In this document: positions 50,705 to 60,259 of the stretch, one piece after another
Layout of the letters: every line of letters begins with the position of its first letter
Position numbering within the stretch: the first letter of the stretch is position 1
Assembly (NCBI RefSeq): GCF_001465875.1
Contig: NZ_LN901323.1
Location: forward strand, 593,501 to 657,500
Direction: 5' to 3'
Length of the DNA: 64,000 nucleotides
From: Legionella saoudiensis
GTDB lineage: Bacteria > Pseudomonadota > Gammaproteobacteria > Legionellales > Legionellaceae
Position numbers and translations under genes: made by a program
Notes under the pieces: generated by a model
What the model saw: the letters and a program-made list of their open reading frames with translations, nothing else
The model's database searches: none
What the model was told of the DNA's origin: nothing

Positions 50705-51596
50705 GTTTACTCCAGGAATCAATGGAATTTTGTTACTTAATAAGTCAGGAGGAATGTCATCCAATAAAGCCTTGCAAAAAGCAAAGCATTTATTAGGAGC
50801 AAAAAAAGCGGGACATACAGGCAGCCTAGATCCCTTGGCAACTGGCATGTTACCCTTATGCTTTGGAGAGGCGACAAAGGTTTGCCAATTTCTGCTTGAT
50901 GCAGATAAATGTTATGAAACAACGGCGATGCTCGGGGTTAAAACAGATACCTCTGATTCAACGGGACGAGTTATTGCGTATACCGAGATGTGTAGCGTGT
51001 CGCAAGCACAGCTTACAACTGTATTAAAGCGTTACATAGGACATTTAAAGCAGACCCCTTCAATGTACTCGGCTTTAAAACATCAGGGCAGACCTTTATA
51101 TCGTTTAGCTCGTGAAGGGATTGAGGTTGAGCGCAAACAGCGCGCGATTTTTATTAGTCATTTGCAATTGGACGCTTTTGATGGAGCGCAGTTTTCATTG
51201 ACAGTTAACTGCAGCAAAGGAACCTATATTCGCAATTTAGTTGAAGATATAGGTGATGCGTTAGGGGTTGGTGCACATGTAACACGCCTGCATCGCCTTT
51301 ATACATCAGGTCTCAATGAGTTGCCGATGTATACCTTAGATGAGTTGGAGCAGATGTCCTTAGACGAGCGAATGGCTTGCCTTATTCCACTCGATAAAGC
51401 GGTAGATTATTTAAAGCAAGTAATGCTTTCAGAAGATGAAATTTTAGCTATCCGGCAAGGTCGGGTATTAAGTAAACAATTAGATGTAGGTGGGGTAAAT
51501 TGTGTTCGTCTTTATGATGAACAATCACAATTTATTGGTTTAGGTGAGTTAAATGCTGAAGGTGAGCTGAGAGCGAAAAGATTGTTGGCTTTTTAA
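50691..51596 (+). CDS. truB: tRNA pseudouridine-55 synthase
   Basis: The 301-residue enzyme makes the universal pseudouridine at tRNA position 55. The catalytic Asp47 is in [14 protein letters not shown] (41-54), and a C-terminal PUA-like domain follows. Several ATG/TTG codons inside the rbfA 3' end are possible starts; 50691 gives the family's usual length before [16 protein letters not shown]. The 14-base overlap with rbfA and lack of a clear Shine-Dalgarno suggest translational coupling. Confidence 0.93.
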   Translation: MKKTEFTPGINGILLLNKSGGMSSNKALQKAKHLLGAKKAGHTGSLDPLATGMLPLCFGEATKVCQFLLDADKCYETTAMLGVKTDTSDSTGRVIAYTEMCSVSQAQLTTVLKRYIGHLKQTPSMYSALKHQGRPLYRLAREGIEVERKQRAIFISHLQLDAFDGAQFSLTVNCSKGTYIRNLVEDIGDALGVGAHVTRLHRLYTSGLNELPMYTLDELEQMSLDERMACLIPLDKAVDYLKQVMLSEDEILAIRQGRVLSKQLDVGGVNCVRLYDEQSQFIGLGELNAEGELRAKRLLAF

Positions 51597-51656
51597 CTTG
51601 ATTGCAAGAATTCATGCCTAAGTATGATTTTTTTTGCACAAAATAATTTACAACAC

Positions 51657-51685
51657 TTGTTTCGTTTGGTATGCCTTGGTAGAAT
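51657..51685 (+). promoter_or_regulatory. Promoter of rpsO
   Basis: TTGTTT (51657-51662) and TAGAAT (51680-51685) are 17 bases apart, 42 bases before the rpsO ATG. E. coli also has an rpsO promoter here. Confidence 0.55.
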
Positions 51686-51727
51686 GTTCGCCTTTGAATG
51701 AATATTTAGTAGTTCCAGGAGTGTATA

Positions 51728-52003
51728 ATGTCGCTAAACAGCGCGGATAAAGCAGCAATCGTTAATGAATTCAAACGTGCCGATAAAGATACCGGTTCGC
51801 CAGAAGTTCAAGTTTCTTTAATTACAAGTCGCATCAAGTATTTGACTGAACACTTTAAAGAACATAAAAAAGATTTCCATTCACGTCGTGGATTACAAGC
51901 ATTGGTAAACAAACGTCGTAAGTTATTGAAGTATCTAAAAAGTAACGACCAAGGTCGTTATCAAACATTGATTCAAAAATTAGAATTAAGAGATTCTTAT
52001 TGA
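51728..52003 (+). CDS. rpsO: 30S ribosomal protein S15
   Basis: The 91-residue protein binds 16S rRNA early in 30S assembly. The helical sequence with [16 protein letters not shown] and the [20 protein letters not shown] motif is typical. AGGAG precedes the ATG. A terminator separates it from pnp. Confidence 0.98.
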   Translation: MSLNSADKAAIVNEFKRADKDTGSPEVQVSLITSRIKYLTEHFKEHKKDFHSRRGLQALVNKRRKLLKYLKSNDQGRYQTLIQKLELRDSY

Positions 52004-52017
52004 TTATTGAATCAAAG

Positions 52018-52086
52018 CACCTTGCTCAAGGTGTGTTTAATCAGAACAGTTAGTAATTAAAGGCGCATACTTCTGCGCCTTTTTTT
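52018..52086 (+). terminator. Hairpin plus intrinsic terminator between rpsO and pnp
   Basis: CACCTT-GCTC-AAGGTG (52018-52033) precedes AGGCGCA/TGCGCCT (52061-52080) with a run of T to 52086. pnp expression must use readthrough or a nearby promoter, as for the E. coli rpsO-pnp attenuator. Confidence 0.8.
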
Positions 52087-52114
52087 CGTTACAATTATTA
52101 AAGAGGAACATTCC

Positions 52115-54280
52115 GTGGCTAAAATTAGAAAAGAGATAGCATTTGGTGACCATACCCTAGTCCTTGAAACCGGTGAAATTGCGCGCCAAGCTGACGGTGC
52201 TGTATTAGTCAGCATGAATGGCACTCAAGTTTTAGTTACCGCGGTAGGTAAAAAAGATGGCGGTGAAGGAAATGGATTTTTTCCTCTTACCGTAAATTAT
52301 CAAGAAAAATTTTATGCCGTAGGAAAAATTCCTGGTGGTTTTAACAAGCGCGAAGGCAGACCAAGCGATAATGAGACCTTAATTTCTCGCCTAATTGATA
52401 GACCAATTCGCCCATTATTCCCCGATGCCTTTACCAATGAGGTACAAATAATCGCTACGGTTCTTTCTTTAAATCCAGAAGTTTCATCAGATATTTTAGC
52501 AATGATTGGCGCTTCAGCTGCGTTAGCTATTTCCGGTGTACCATTTAATGGTCCGATTGGAGCGGCGCGTGTTGGTTACAAAGATGGAGTTTACCTGCTA
52601 AATCCTAGCCGTAAAGCCCTAGAAGAGTCTCAATTAGATTTAGTAGTTGCCGGAACTAAAGATGCAATCCTAATGGTAGAGTCTGAAGCAAAAGAGTTGA
52701 GTGAAGATATCATGCGTGGCGCAATTATGTTTGGCCATGAAATGATGAAAGGCGTAATTAAGGCAATTGAAGAGTTAGCTCAAGAGGCGGGCAAACCACG
52801 TTGGGATTGGACTGCCCCAGAAGTGGATACTAATCTACTGGCTCGTGTTAGCGAAATCGCGAAAAACGAGGTAGAGGCGGCTTACCTGATTAAAGATAAA
52901 CAAGCACGTTATGCTCGTTTAGATGAATTAAAAGAACAAACCATCAATGCATTATTGGCTGAAAATGAAGAGTTAAATGCAGATGTTATTGGCAACATGT
53001 TTGTTGATTTAGAGCGCGCAACAGTACGTAACCGTATTTTAGATGGTGAGCCTCGTATTGATGGTCGTGACCAAAAAACGGTGCGTCCTATTGCCATTCG
53101 TACCAAGTTCCTGGAACGAACCCATGGTTCTGCATTGTTCACCCGGGGTGAGACGCAGGCGATTGTGGTAGCTACTTTAGGCAATGAGCGTGATGCCCAG
53201 ATACTCGATGGTATTAATGGTGAATCTAAAGATCGCTTTATGCTGCACTATAACTTCCCTCCTTACTCTGTTGGCGAAACAGGCATGGTGGGTAGTCCGA
53301 AGCGTCGTGAAATTGGACATGGCCGTTTAGCAAAACGCGCTTTAATGGCTGTACTGCCAGCAGCAAACGAATTCCCTTACGTTTTACGAGTAGTATCTGA
53401 AATTACCGAGTCTAACGGTTCAAGCTCAATGGCTACAGTTTGCGGTACCAGTTTAGCATTAATGGACGCCGGCGTTCCTTTAAAGGCGCCTGTTGCCGGT
53501 GTTGCGATGGGCTTAATTAAAGAGGGTGATCGTTTCGCGGTGTTAACGGATATCCTAGGTGATGAGGATCACTTAGGTGATATGGATTTCAAAGTTGCGG
53601 GTACAGAACAGGGTATCACTGCATTACAAATGGATATCAAAATTACTGGTATCACTAATGAAATCATGGAGCAAGCTCTTGAGCAAGCTTTAGCTGGGCG
53701 TATCCATATTTTAGGTGTCATGAATAATGCCCTAGCTGAACATCGTGAAGAGTTATCTCAGCATGCTCCACGAATCACTACGATGAAAGTCGCGGAAGAT
53801 AAAATCCGTACTATTATTGGTAAAGGTGGTGCAACTATTAAAGGCTTAATTGATAGTACTGGCGTTTCTATTGATATCGACGATACTGGATTAGTACAAT
53901 TATTCTCTCCTGACATGCTGGCTTTAGAAGAAGCCCAAAAACAAATTAAAGCATTGATTGCAGAAATTGAGGTTGGTGAAACCTATCATGGTAAAGTCAG
54001 CAAGATTGTTGATTTTGGCGCCTTCATTAATCTGTTACCTGGAAAAGATGGCTTACTGCACATTTCCCAAATTTGTGCTGACAGAGCGCAAAAGGTTGAG
54101 GATGTATTGCAGGAAGGTCAAGAAATCTCTGTATTTGTTGCGGGTATTGATAAGCAAGGCCGAGTTAAGTTAGAGTGGAAAGATAAGCCTCAGGCCCCTG
54201 AAGCCCAAGCTGCTGCACCTGTTGCAGAAGAAAACGCTGAAGTAGCTAATTTAGGTGCTGATGAGTCTGAAGAAGAATAA
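52115..54280 (+). CDS. pnp: Polyribonucleotide nucleotidyltransferase (PNPase)
   Basis: The 721-residue 3'-5' exoribonuclease acts in mRNA decay. It has two RNase PH domains (the first from about residue 10, the second from about 310, with [18 protein letters not shown]), a KH domain ([16 protein letters not shown], near 565-580) and a C-terminal S1 domain ([16 protein letters not shown]). It starts at GTG after AAAGAGGA. A strong terminator follows. Confidence 0.97.
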   Translation: MAKIRKEIAFGDHTLVLETGEIARQADGAVLVSMNGTQVLVTAVGKKDGGEGNGFFPLTVNYQEKFYAVGKIPGGFNKREGRPSDNETLISRLIDRPIRPLFPDAFTNEVQIIATVLSLNPEVSSDILAMIGASAALAISGVPFNGPIGAARVGYKDGVYLLNPSRKALEESQLDLVVAGTKDAILMVESEAKELSEDIMRGAIMFGHEMMKGVIKAIEELAQEAGKPRWDWTAPEVDTNLLARVSEIAKNEVEAAYLIKDKQARYARLDELKEQTINALLAENEELNADVIGNMFVDLERATVRNRILDGEPRIDGRDQKTVRPIAIRTKFLERTHGSALFTRGETQAIVVATLGNERDAQILDGINGESKDRFMLHYNFPPYSVGETGMVGSPKRREIGHGRLAKRALMAVLPAANEFPYVLRVVSEITESNGSSSMATVCGTSLALMDAGVPLKAPVAGVAMGLIKEGDRFAVLTDILGDEDHLGDMDFKVAGTEQGITALQMDIKITGITNEIMEQALEQALAGRIHILGVMNNALAEHREELSQHAPRITTMKVAEDKIRTIIGKGGATIKGLIDSTGVSIDIDDTGLVQLFSPDMLALEEAQKQIKALIAEIEVGETYHGKVSKIVDFGAFINLLPGKDGLLHISQICADRAQKVEDVLQEGQEISVFVAGIDKQGRVKLEWKDKPQAPEAQAAAPVAEENAEVANLGADESEEE

Positions 54281-54305
54281 TCTTTATTATTATTCAAAAA
54301 ATTTG

Positions 54306-54343
54306 AAACCCGTATTGGCGAATTTTCTGATACGGGTTTTTTT
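54306..54343 (+). terminator. Terminator after pnp
   Basis: AAACCCGTAT (54306-54315) and ATACGGGTTT (54330-54339) are perfect 10-base arms followed by T residues. The core CCCGTAT/ATACGGG resembles the palindromic repeats at gene ends elsewhere in the window. Confidence 0.9.
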
Positions 54344-54402
54344 ATGACAAAAATAAGGTAAGTATTACGCTGAACAGGATTTTTAATTAAATGAGATATC
54401 GC

Positions 54403-54477
54403 CGTCATTGCGCGTGTAGCGAGCGACCTAGAGTTCGGTACTTCGAACTCCTCGTCACTACGCTCCTCGCAATGACG
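54403..54477. repeat. REP-like inverted-repeat element (GTCATTGCG family)
   Basis: CGTCATTGCG (54403-54412) and CGCAATGACG (54468-54477) are perfect terminal inverted repeats, and an inner hairpin GAGTTCG/CGAACTC lies at about 54431-54450. A degenerate relative is at 3489-3559. Confidence 0.75.
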
Positions 54478-54541
54478 AGATTCACATGTATCTGTAGAGG
54501 GTTACAAATGAGTATTACAAGGAGGGTAAATACGTCTGATC

Positions 54542-55090
54542 TTAATTCGTTTTATGGATTAATTTTAAGAACTCTGCGCGGCTAGTGGCATTATTACGCA
54601 TTTCACCGAGCATCACCGAGGTGGCCATTACCGAGTTTTGCTTTTCAACTCCGCGCATCATCATGCACAGATGCTTAGCTTCTATAACAACAGCAACTCC
54701 CAGGGCCCCAGTAATTGATTCAATACAGTGCGCTATTTCAGAAGTTAAGCGTTCTTGAATTTGCAGGCGACGAGCAAAAAAATCAACGACACGCGCAATT
54801 TTTGATAGGCCAATCACTTTTCCATTAGGGATATAGCCAACATGGCATTTGCCCAAAAATGGCAACAGATGATGCTCACACATCGAATACAACTCAATAT
54901 CTTTAACGATAACCATTTCACTCATTTCAGAGTCAAAGAGCGCGCCATTAATAATCTCATCAAGATCCTCATGGTAGCCTTTAGTTAAATAGCGCATCGC
55001 ATTTGCAGCACGTTCTGGAGTATCAACCAATCCTTCGCGAGTAATATCTTCTCCTAATTCCGTTAATAGCTGTTCATAAAGTTCTTTCAT
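54542..55090 (-). CDS. folE: GTP cyclohydrolase I
   Basis: The 182-residue enzyme turns GTP into 7,8-dihydroneopterin triphosphate, the first step of folate and queuosine precursor synthesis. Zinc ligands Cys71 and His74 ([10 protein letters not shown]) and Cys142 (HLCMMMRG) are present, as is [20 protein letters not shown]. The ATG at 55090 gives the family's usual start; an open extension to 55117 lacks support. It lies 11 bases after the HIT gene, probably in one transcript. Confidence 0.95.
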   Translation of the reverse strand: MKELYEQLLTELGEDITREGLVDTPERAANAMRYLTKGYHEDLDEIINGALFDSEMSEMVIVKDIELYSMCEHHLLPFLGKCHVGYIPNGKVIGLSKIARVVDFFARRLQIQERLTSEIAHCIESITGALGVAVVIEAKHLCMMMRGVEKQNSVMATSVMLGEMRNNATSRAEFLKLIHKTN

Positions 55091-55101
55091 AATAAAAATT
55101 C

Positions 55102-55443
55102 CTAACCTGGAGGCCAAGTCATGCGTCGACCACCCAGTAAATGTAAATGAATATGGAAAACAGTCTGACCGCCATTGGGATTAACATTAAAAACTAATCG
55201 ATAACCTGAATCGCTGAATCCTTCAGTCTGAGCAAGTTGTTTTGCTCTTAAAATTATTCGTCCCAAGAGGGCTTGGTCTTCATCAGCAGCATCATTAATT
55301 GTAGAAATATGCTGCTTAGGTATAATTAATAAATGGGTTGGTGCTTGTGGGTTAAGATCACGAAAAGCCATAAGCTCATCATCTTCAAAAACTACTGTAG
55401 CAGGAATTGCACCTTCAGCAATTTTGCAAAACAAGCAATCCAT
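55102..55443 (-). CDS. HIT-family nucleotide hydrolase (HINT-like)
   Basis: The 113-residue protein has the histidine triad His97-Ile-His99-Leu-His101 and the N-terminal CLFCKIAEG with the zinc-type CxxC (Cys3, Cys6). Family members hydrolyse aminoacyl or lysyl adenylates and nucleoside phosphoramidates. The ATG at 55443 follows AGGA at a normal distance; the TTG six bases upstream is less likely. It is upstream of folE. Confidence 0.93.
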   Translation of the reverse strand: MDCLFCKIAEGAIPATVVFEDDELMAFRDLNPQAPTHLLIIPKQHISTINDAADEDQALLGRIILRAKQLAQTEGFSDSGYRLVFNVNPNGGQTVFHIHLHLLGGRRMTWPPG

Positions 55444-55510
55444 AAGCAATCCTAATAATTAATTGAAAATACTATTATACATTTCTCCCACATATTCTGA
55501 CAGCTTCTCT

Positions 55511-55539
55511 TTGCCTTTTGATGCGATTTTTCGCATAAT
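55511..55539 (+). promoter_or_regulatory. Candidate ppa promoter containing a hairpin
   Basis: TTGCCT (55511-55516) and CATAAT (55534-55539) are 17 bases apart. ATGCGA-TTTT-TCGCAT (55521-55536) lies in the spacer, and a further inverted repeat TAGAAAT-TTGT-ATTTCTA lies at 55557-55574. Confidence 0.5.
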
Positions 55540-55632
55540 AGCCCTCTTTATTTCGATAGAAATTTGTATTTCTAAGCCATACTCATATAAAGCGATGGCG
55601 AGTAACTATATTAATTCCAATAGGGGACATAA

Positions 55633-56160
55633 ATGGGTTTAAAGAAAGTTAGCAGTGGGCGTGATATCCCAAATGAAATTAACGTAATTATTGAAATTCC
55701 CATGAACAGTGGACCAGTTAAATATGAGGTTAATAAAGACTCTGGTGTATTGTTTGTGGATCGTTTTTTATCCACGCCAATGTTTTATCCTGCTAACTAT
55801 GGCTATATTCCCAATACTTTATCTGAAGATGGTGACCCAGTAGACGTATTAGTTATTACTCCGGTTCCTCTAATTAACGGCTCCGTTATTCCTTGCCGTG
55901 TTGTTGGGGTATTAAAAATGACTGATGAATCAGGTGTTGATGCTAAGTTATTAGCTGTTCCTACTAACAAGCTCACTAAAATTTATGAATCAGTAGAATC
56001 ATATAAAGACTTACCTGAATATTTATTAAACTCTATAAAACACTTTTTTAGTCATTACAAGGACTTGGAAGAGGGCAAATGGGTGAAAGTTGATGGCTGG
56101 GAAGGTCCAGATGCTGCTTTAGCAGAAATTGTCGCAAGTGTTGAGCGTTTTAAAGGCTAG
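55633..56160 (+). CDS. ppa: Inorganic pyrophosphatase (family I)
   Basis: The 175-residue soluble enzyme hydrolyses pyrophosphate and pulls biosynthetic reactions forward. Metal-binding Asp66, Asp68 and Asp71 are in [10 protein letters not shown], matching E. coli positions 65, 67 and 70. [11 protein letters not shown] is another landmark. GGGGA precedes the ATG. Confidence 0.97.
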   Translation: MGLKKVSSGRDIPNEINVIIEIPMNSGPVKYEVNKDSGVLFVDRFLSTPMFYPANYGYIPNTLSEDGDPVDVLVITPVPLINGSVIPCRVVGVLKMTDESGVDAKLLAVPTNKLTKIYESVESYKDLPEYLLNSIKHFFSHYKDLEEGKWVKVDGWEGPDAALAEIVASVERFKG

Positions 56161-56173
56161 CAGTGAAGACATG

Positions 56174-56205
56174 TAGCCCGTATTACGCTACGCGAATATG
56201 GGCTA
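56174..56205. repeat. Intergenic palindrome, TAGCCCGTATTA family (copy 4)
   Basis: TAGCCCGTATTA pairs imperfectly with GAATATGGGCTA across CGCTACGC. It begins 14 bases after the ppa stop. Confidence 0.6.
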
Positions 56206-56299
56206 CGGCTCCTAATCCAACAGTAAAATCATACTGCTCGCTTTCTTCTGTTCCATATGATACCTTATTTTCTCGCATGCAAAGCTTAAAGGATATTTG

Positions 56300-57565
56300 G
56301 TGGCCCTCCATCTCTCTACGTTGTTTGCTATAGTAATTTTTCTAATTGTTTTAGCTGCTTTTTTCTCTGCCACAGAAATTGGTATGATGTCTTTGAATCG
56401 TTACAAGCTAAAACATTTGGTTAAGAAAAATGACGTCCAAGCAATACGAGTTAATAAAATTCTTGCACGTCCAGACTTACTTCTTAGTGTAGTGTTAATC
56501 GGCAATACGGTAGCTAATATTGTTGCCTCCATGATTGCAACTTTAATTGGTCAGCGTTTATATGGTGATTTAGGCGTGGCAATTGCCACTGTACTTTTAA
56601 CTTTGATCATCATGGTATTTGCGGAAATGATTCCCAAAACCTTTGCCGCAATTTATCCACAACAAGTAGCGTTTGCTTCCTCATTGCCACTAAAGATAAT
56701 TCAAAAGCTTTTTTCTCCATTAGTGTGGACCTGTAGTTTTATATCGAATAGCATTTTGCGTTTATTTCATGTTTCTTTGGATCGCGCACAAAAAGAAGCC
56801 CTAACTGGCGAAGAATTACGCTCGGTGGTTCATGAGGCTGGAGGCTTGTTGCCTGTTGAACATAAAAGTATGTTAATTAGCTTGCTGGATTTGGAAACCG
56901 CGACTGTTGAAGACATCATGATCCCCAAAGCTGAGATTGTAGGAATTGATTTAGAACAGCCATGGACTCAATTGTTAGAGCAATTAGAAACGGCACAACA
57001 TACGCGTTTGCCTCTGTATCGTGACACTATTGATAATTTAGTGGGTATGATTCATGTGCGTGATGTCTTAAATTTAGCTTTAGAAGATAAATTAAATTTA
57101 AATAGCTTATTGAGTACGGCAGATACACCTTATTTTATTCCTGAAGGTACGCCACTTAATGTTCAGCTTCTTAATTTTAGAAAAGTGAAACGAAGAAGTT
57201 CATTTGTGGTCGATGAATATGGCAATATTTTAGGCCTAGCAACTATGGAAGATATTCTTGAAGAAATCGTGGGTGAATTTACCACAGACATTGCTGCCTT
57301 AAGTCGGGATATTATGCCGCAGAGTGATAATTCCGTAATTATTGATGCCAGTTTAACGCTGCGTCATTTGAATCGTTTAATGAGCTGGCAACTACCCATG
57401 ATTGGACCTAAAACCTTAAGTGGCTTAATTATTGAGTACCTAGGCTATATTCCCCCAGCAGATTCCTGTTTAACCATTGATAATTATCGCATTGAAATTT
57501 TAAAGGTTAGTGATAATACTATTAAAAGCGTCAAAATGTTTAAGCTGAGCAAAAAGCGAAAATAG
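56300..57565 (+). CDS. CorB/HlyC-type membrane protein with CNNM and CBS domains
   Basis: The 421-residue inner-membrane protein has a CNNM (DUF21) domain with three to four helices (about 8-150; FFSATEIGMMSLNRY and VVLIGNTVANIVAS), a CBS pair (about 205-330; EDIMIPKAEIVGID, RLPLYRDTIDNLVGMIH), and a C-terminal CorC_HlyC domain. Relatives such as YfjD/CorB are linked to Mg2+/Co2+ efflux. The GTG at 56300 is preferred to the TTG at 56297 because AAGGA then has normal spacing. Confidence 0.9.
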   Translation: MALHLSTLFAIVIFLIVLAAFFSATEIGMMSLNRYKLKHLVKKNDVQAIRVNKILARPDLLLSVVLIGNTVANIVASMIATLIGQRLYGDLGVAIATVLLTLIIMVFAEMIPKTFAAIYPQQVAFASSLPLKIIQKLFSPLVWTCSFISNSILRLFHVSLDRAQKEALTGEELRSVVHEAGGLLPVEHKSMLISLLDLETATVEDIMIPKAEIVGIDLEQPWTQLLEQLETAQHTRLPLYRDTIDNLVGMIHVRDVLNLALEDKLNLNSLLSTADTPYFIPEGTPLNVQLLNFRKVKRRSSFVVDEYGNILGLATMEDILEEIVGEFTTDIAALSRDIMPQSDNSVIIDASLTLRHLNRLMSWQLPMIGPKTLSGLIIEYLGYIPPADSCLTIDNYRIEILKVSDNTIKSVKMFKLSKKRK

Positions 57566-57575
57566 GTTATTAATT

Positions 57576-58289
57576 CTATTCTTTGCTGCTACCAACCTCC
57601 GCAGTAAACATATAACCACCATTACGAATCGTTTTAATTAAGATAGGCTTTTTTGCATCAACTTCGATTTTTTGCCTTAGGCGACTTATTTGCACATCAA
57701 TGCGGCGATCGAAGGGGTTTAGATCACTATTCTTGGTGGTTTGTAATAATTGTTCCCGATCGAGTACTTGCAGTGGTTGTTGCACAAAAGCTAGCAGTAA
57801 ATCATACTCTCCCGCACTTAGAGAGAGTTCAATATTATTTTCAATATTAAAAACACGCCGTGCTGCCGGATCCAGGCGCCAATTGCCAAATGTAAGAAAC
57901 TCTTTTTCTGGTTCTGTTTGCTGTTGAATACGCGCTACGCGCCGGCTAATGGCGCTAACTCGAGCATGTAGCTCTCTCGGATAAATGGGCTTAATGATAA
58001 AGTCATCGGCTCCTGCTTCCAGCACTTTAATACAGGCATTTTCATCAGGATGATCATGAATAACTAATAAGGGTACAGGATAGCTTGTGTAAAATTGGTG
58101 CACTATTGATAGTTGGTCTTTTAAAATAGACCAGTGAATTAAAATAGCTACCGGTATTCCTTGTTCAATAGGAATTGCGTGCAAATTTTGTTGTTCTACT
58201 ATCGCGATATTGAATTGAGCAAAGTAACTTTTAAGCTCGTCACTTACAGGGCTCTCATCAATAAACAGCAAATAGCTGGGTTTTGGCAT
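57576..58289 (-). CDS. OmpR/PhoB-type response regulator with a degenerate receiver
   Basis: The 237-residue protein has an N-terminal receiver (1-115) and a C-terminal winged-helix DNA-binding domain (about 135-232; FNIENNIELSLSAGEYDLLL, DRRIDVQISRLRQKIE). The usual phospho-acceptor Asp is missing: the strand reads ILIHWS (49-54) where PhoB-like proteins have LLDWM, placing His52 at the Asp position. The switch Thr is replaced by His78, while Lys100 (IIKP) is kept. No histidine kinase is adjacent. It probably works without phosphorylation. AGGAAG supports the start. Confidence 0.88.
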   Translation of the reverse strand: MPKPSYLLFIDESPVSDELKSYFAQFNIAIVEQQNLHAIPIEQGIPVAILIHWSILKDQLSIVHQFYTSYPVPLLVIHDHPDENACIKVLEAGADDFIIKPIYPRELHARVSAISRRVARIQQQTEPEKEFLTFGNWRLDPAARRVFNIENNIELSLSAGEYDLLLAFVQQPLQVLDREQLLQTTKNSDLNPFDRRIDVQISRLRQKIEVDAKKPILIKTIRNGGYMFTAEVGSSKE

Positions 58290-58421
58290 TTAATTCTTCC
58301 TGGATTTTTAGCGGCAATCAAACAGATTTTGGCAAGATTACTGTCGACTTGCAATTATTTTCGATGCTATTGTAGGTATAAGAAAACGAGATTCAGCAGG
58401 GAGGCTATTTGAGGAGGCTGG

Positions 58422-59840
58422 ATGACTCAAAAATTGAATTGGGAAATTACAGACGCGGATCGCGCTAAAGCGCGGGTTAAATATGAGTTAAGCCATTTAA
58501 AGTGCCGCTTACGCACCTATCTTAATCAACCAAAGCACTTAACTTACCATGCGGATAAAATTATTGACCTATGCCGCTCTATTGCCGCAACCTATTTAAA
58601 TTATTTACGTTTATTTCAGGAGGATTTGATTTTTGATTCAGAACAGTTATCCATACTACCGTATCGTTTGGAGCACTTTGAATCCATTTTTAATTTAGAG
58701 CAAAGATTAGCTCAAAGTAACTCTTTAGAAGTAAGAAAGGAATTAATACTACAAATAGTGGCACTTTATCAGCAAGTGGTATCAATTGAATCCCTGCATT
58801 ACTTGCAACAAATGGCTGAATATGCAACCCGGCTTAAGCAACTATTCGCTAAACGGCAACTGGATCGCTGGCTAGTAGGTATTGCTAATTTTTGGAGCCA
58901 TCATGAAGCCACATCTCTTGAATTGGCAATGTGGTTTCATGAGTGGAGTAGGGCAGAACAAAAAGATGCCGTAGCTTTTTTTGCACAAGAGCAGTTTGTT
59001 GATTTAGTCAATGCGATTTTTTTCTATAAGTTATTCCCGGATAAATTATTTTCCTACACGGTTCATCCTGAAAAGCTGATTTCAGTTCGTGCCCGCTTAG
59101 CTGTTTTACATGCTGCAATAGAGTTAATCCAACAACAGCTTTATAGTGCCGCATTACAAAATGGTTTAATACCTGAGGTGGATTATTTATTGCATGGCAA
59201 TGAATTGCCTCAAGGAATCATGATTGAGGTAAACGATAGCTTTAAATCAATGATATGGACTGCCGTCAAGCAATTGAGGATAACCATGTCACCACAGTAT
59301 CAGCAGCAGCTCACAGTCGAGCTTTTGCGTGATTTAGGCCGAGCGTATAAGTTTTGGTTTAATCCCAACCGTTTAATTGATACGGTTATGATTTTACGCC
59401 AAACGCTTTTTGCTGAACAAGGCGACATCGATGCATTTCAGTTGCGCATGGTGCTTTTATTCGCCCAATTGCCTACAACGGAATGCTTAGACCTCTATGG
59501 TTATTTTGCAAATAATGATACATGTCATTTGCTCCATACTTTTTTCATTCTTCTTCAAGGAGCTTTTTTTGATTGGTTACCCCAGTTAAACGATGAAGGT
59601 AAGAGCGTGCTTCAAGATGTATTTGATACTTTGTTAGCCGTAATGCAGGCACTACGCGATGAGTTAAAAAACCGTCATGTGCTTACAGAGGCGTATTATT
59701 ATAAATTGGAACGCCCCTATCCCCCAATTACCCCCCGTAATCGTGATGCCGTACTACGTGTTATTACAATTTACGCGCAAAAAAAACCGCTCAACCATGA
59801 TACGGTTGAACAACTGTTTCGATTTGTAGAGGAAAATTAG
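58422..59840 (+). CDS. Unknown soluble helical protein
   Basis: The 472-residue protein has no signal peptide, no strong membrane segment and no family motif I recognise. It appears almost entirely alpha-helical, rich in Leu, Gln and His, and reads like a helical-repeat or scaffold protein. A strong GAGGAGG precedes the ATG. It is divergent from the atypical response regulator, with which it may share a control region of about 130 bases. A hairpin terminator follows. Effector, regulator target and housekeeping roles are all open. Confidence 0.55.
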   Translation: MTQKLNWEITDADRAKARVKYELSHLKCRLRTYLNQPKHLTYHADKIIDLCRSIAATYLNYLRLFQEDLIFDSEQLSILPYRLEHFESIFNLEQRLAQSNSLEVRKELILQIVALYQQVVSIESLHYLQQMAEYATRLKQLFAKRQLDRWLVGIANFWSHHEATSLELAMWFHEWSRAEQKDAVAFFAQEQFVDLVNAIFFYKLFPDKLFSYTVHPEKLISVRARLAVLHAAIELIQQQLYSAALQNGLIPEVDYLLHGNELPQGIMIEVNDSFKSMIWTAVKQLRITMSPQYQQQLTVELLRDLGRAYKFWFNPNRLIDTVMILRQTLFAEQGDIDAFQLRMVLLFAQLPTTECLDLYGYFANNDTCHLLHTFFILLQGAFFDWLPQLNDEGKSVLQDVFDTLLAVMQALRDELKNRHVLTEAYYYKLERPYPPITPRNRDAVLRVITIYAQKKPLNHDTVEQLFRFVEEN

Positions 59841-59874
59841 AAAGTGTTACCTGGTTGGCTGCAACCAGGACTTT
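59841..59874 (+). terminator. Hairpin after the unknown helical protein
   Basis: CCTGGTTG-GCTG-CAACCAGG (59850-59869) is perfect, with outer AAAGT/ACTTT pairing. It closely resembles the pepN terminator at 13534-13557. Confidence 0.55.
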
Positions 59875-59933
59875 CTGAAGCGCTGTAGTACGGTGGTAAA
59901 GAAAAATTATAAACCAAGCAACAGCTACCCAAT

Positions 59934-60110
59934 TTAAGGTTTTCCTTTTAGGAGTTTCATTGCAAAGGAATAAACGATTTTCATAACTAATGCTCCCAGC
60001 TTTCTTTGCCTGCCCGATTTGGTTAACGGGATACCAATCTTTCGAGAGATTTTTGCTTTAAGCGCGGAAATACCAACAAACCGTTTCCATGAAAATCCAC
60101 CACGATTCAT
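59934..60110 (-). CDS. Small basic protein (58 residues) of unknown function
   Basis: From the ATG at 60110, with GGAG ten bases before it, the protein has 58 residues and is very basic (about 14 Lys/Arg). The central GIPLTKSGRQRKLG motif looks constrained, and the C-terminus is a hydrophobic/basic amphipathic helix. A start at 60146 is possible but its GGA is too close to the ATG. I have an impression of similar short proteins with an SGRQRK motif in other bacteria but cannot confirm it. Nucleic-acid or membrane binding is plausible from charge only. Confidence 0.55.
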   Translation of the reverse strand: MNRGGFSWKRFVGISALKAKISRKIGIPLTKSGRQRKLGALVMKIVYSFAMKLLKGKP

Positions 60111-60259
60111 AAACTTATTACTCCTATTGATTATTACAATATCCATTTCCTGGATATTTTTTCGCCCAAGCGAATCCGGTGAAGCCCTGTATGCGTTTTA
60201 CGAATATCATCCGGAGGGCTTTACTCTGTTCACTATGAGGGCTTTTATTCTAGATAAAT

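Noticed and set aside
54391..54585. 64-residue plus ORF after pnp
   Set aside because: It is mostly made of the REP-like repeat and overlaps folE antisense.
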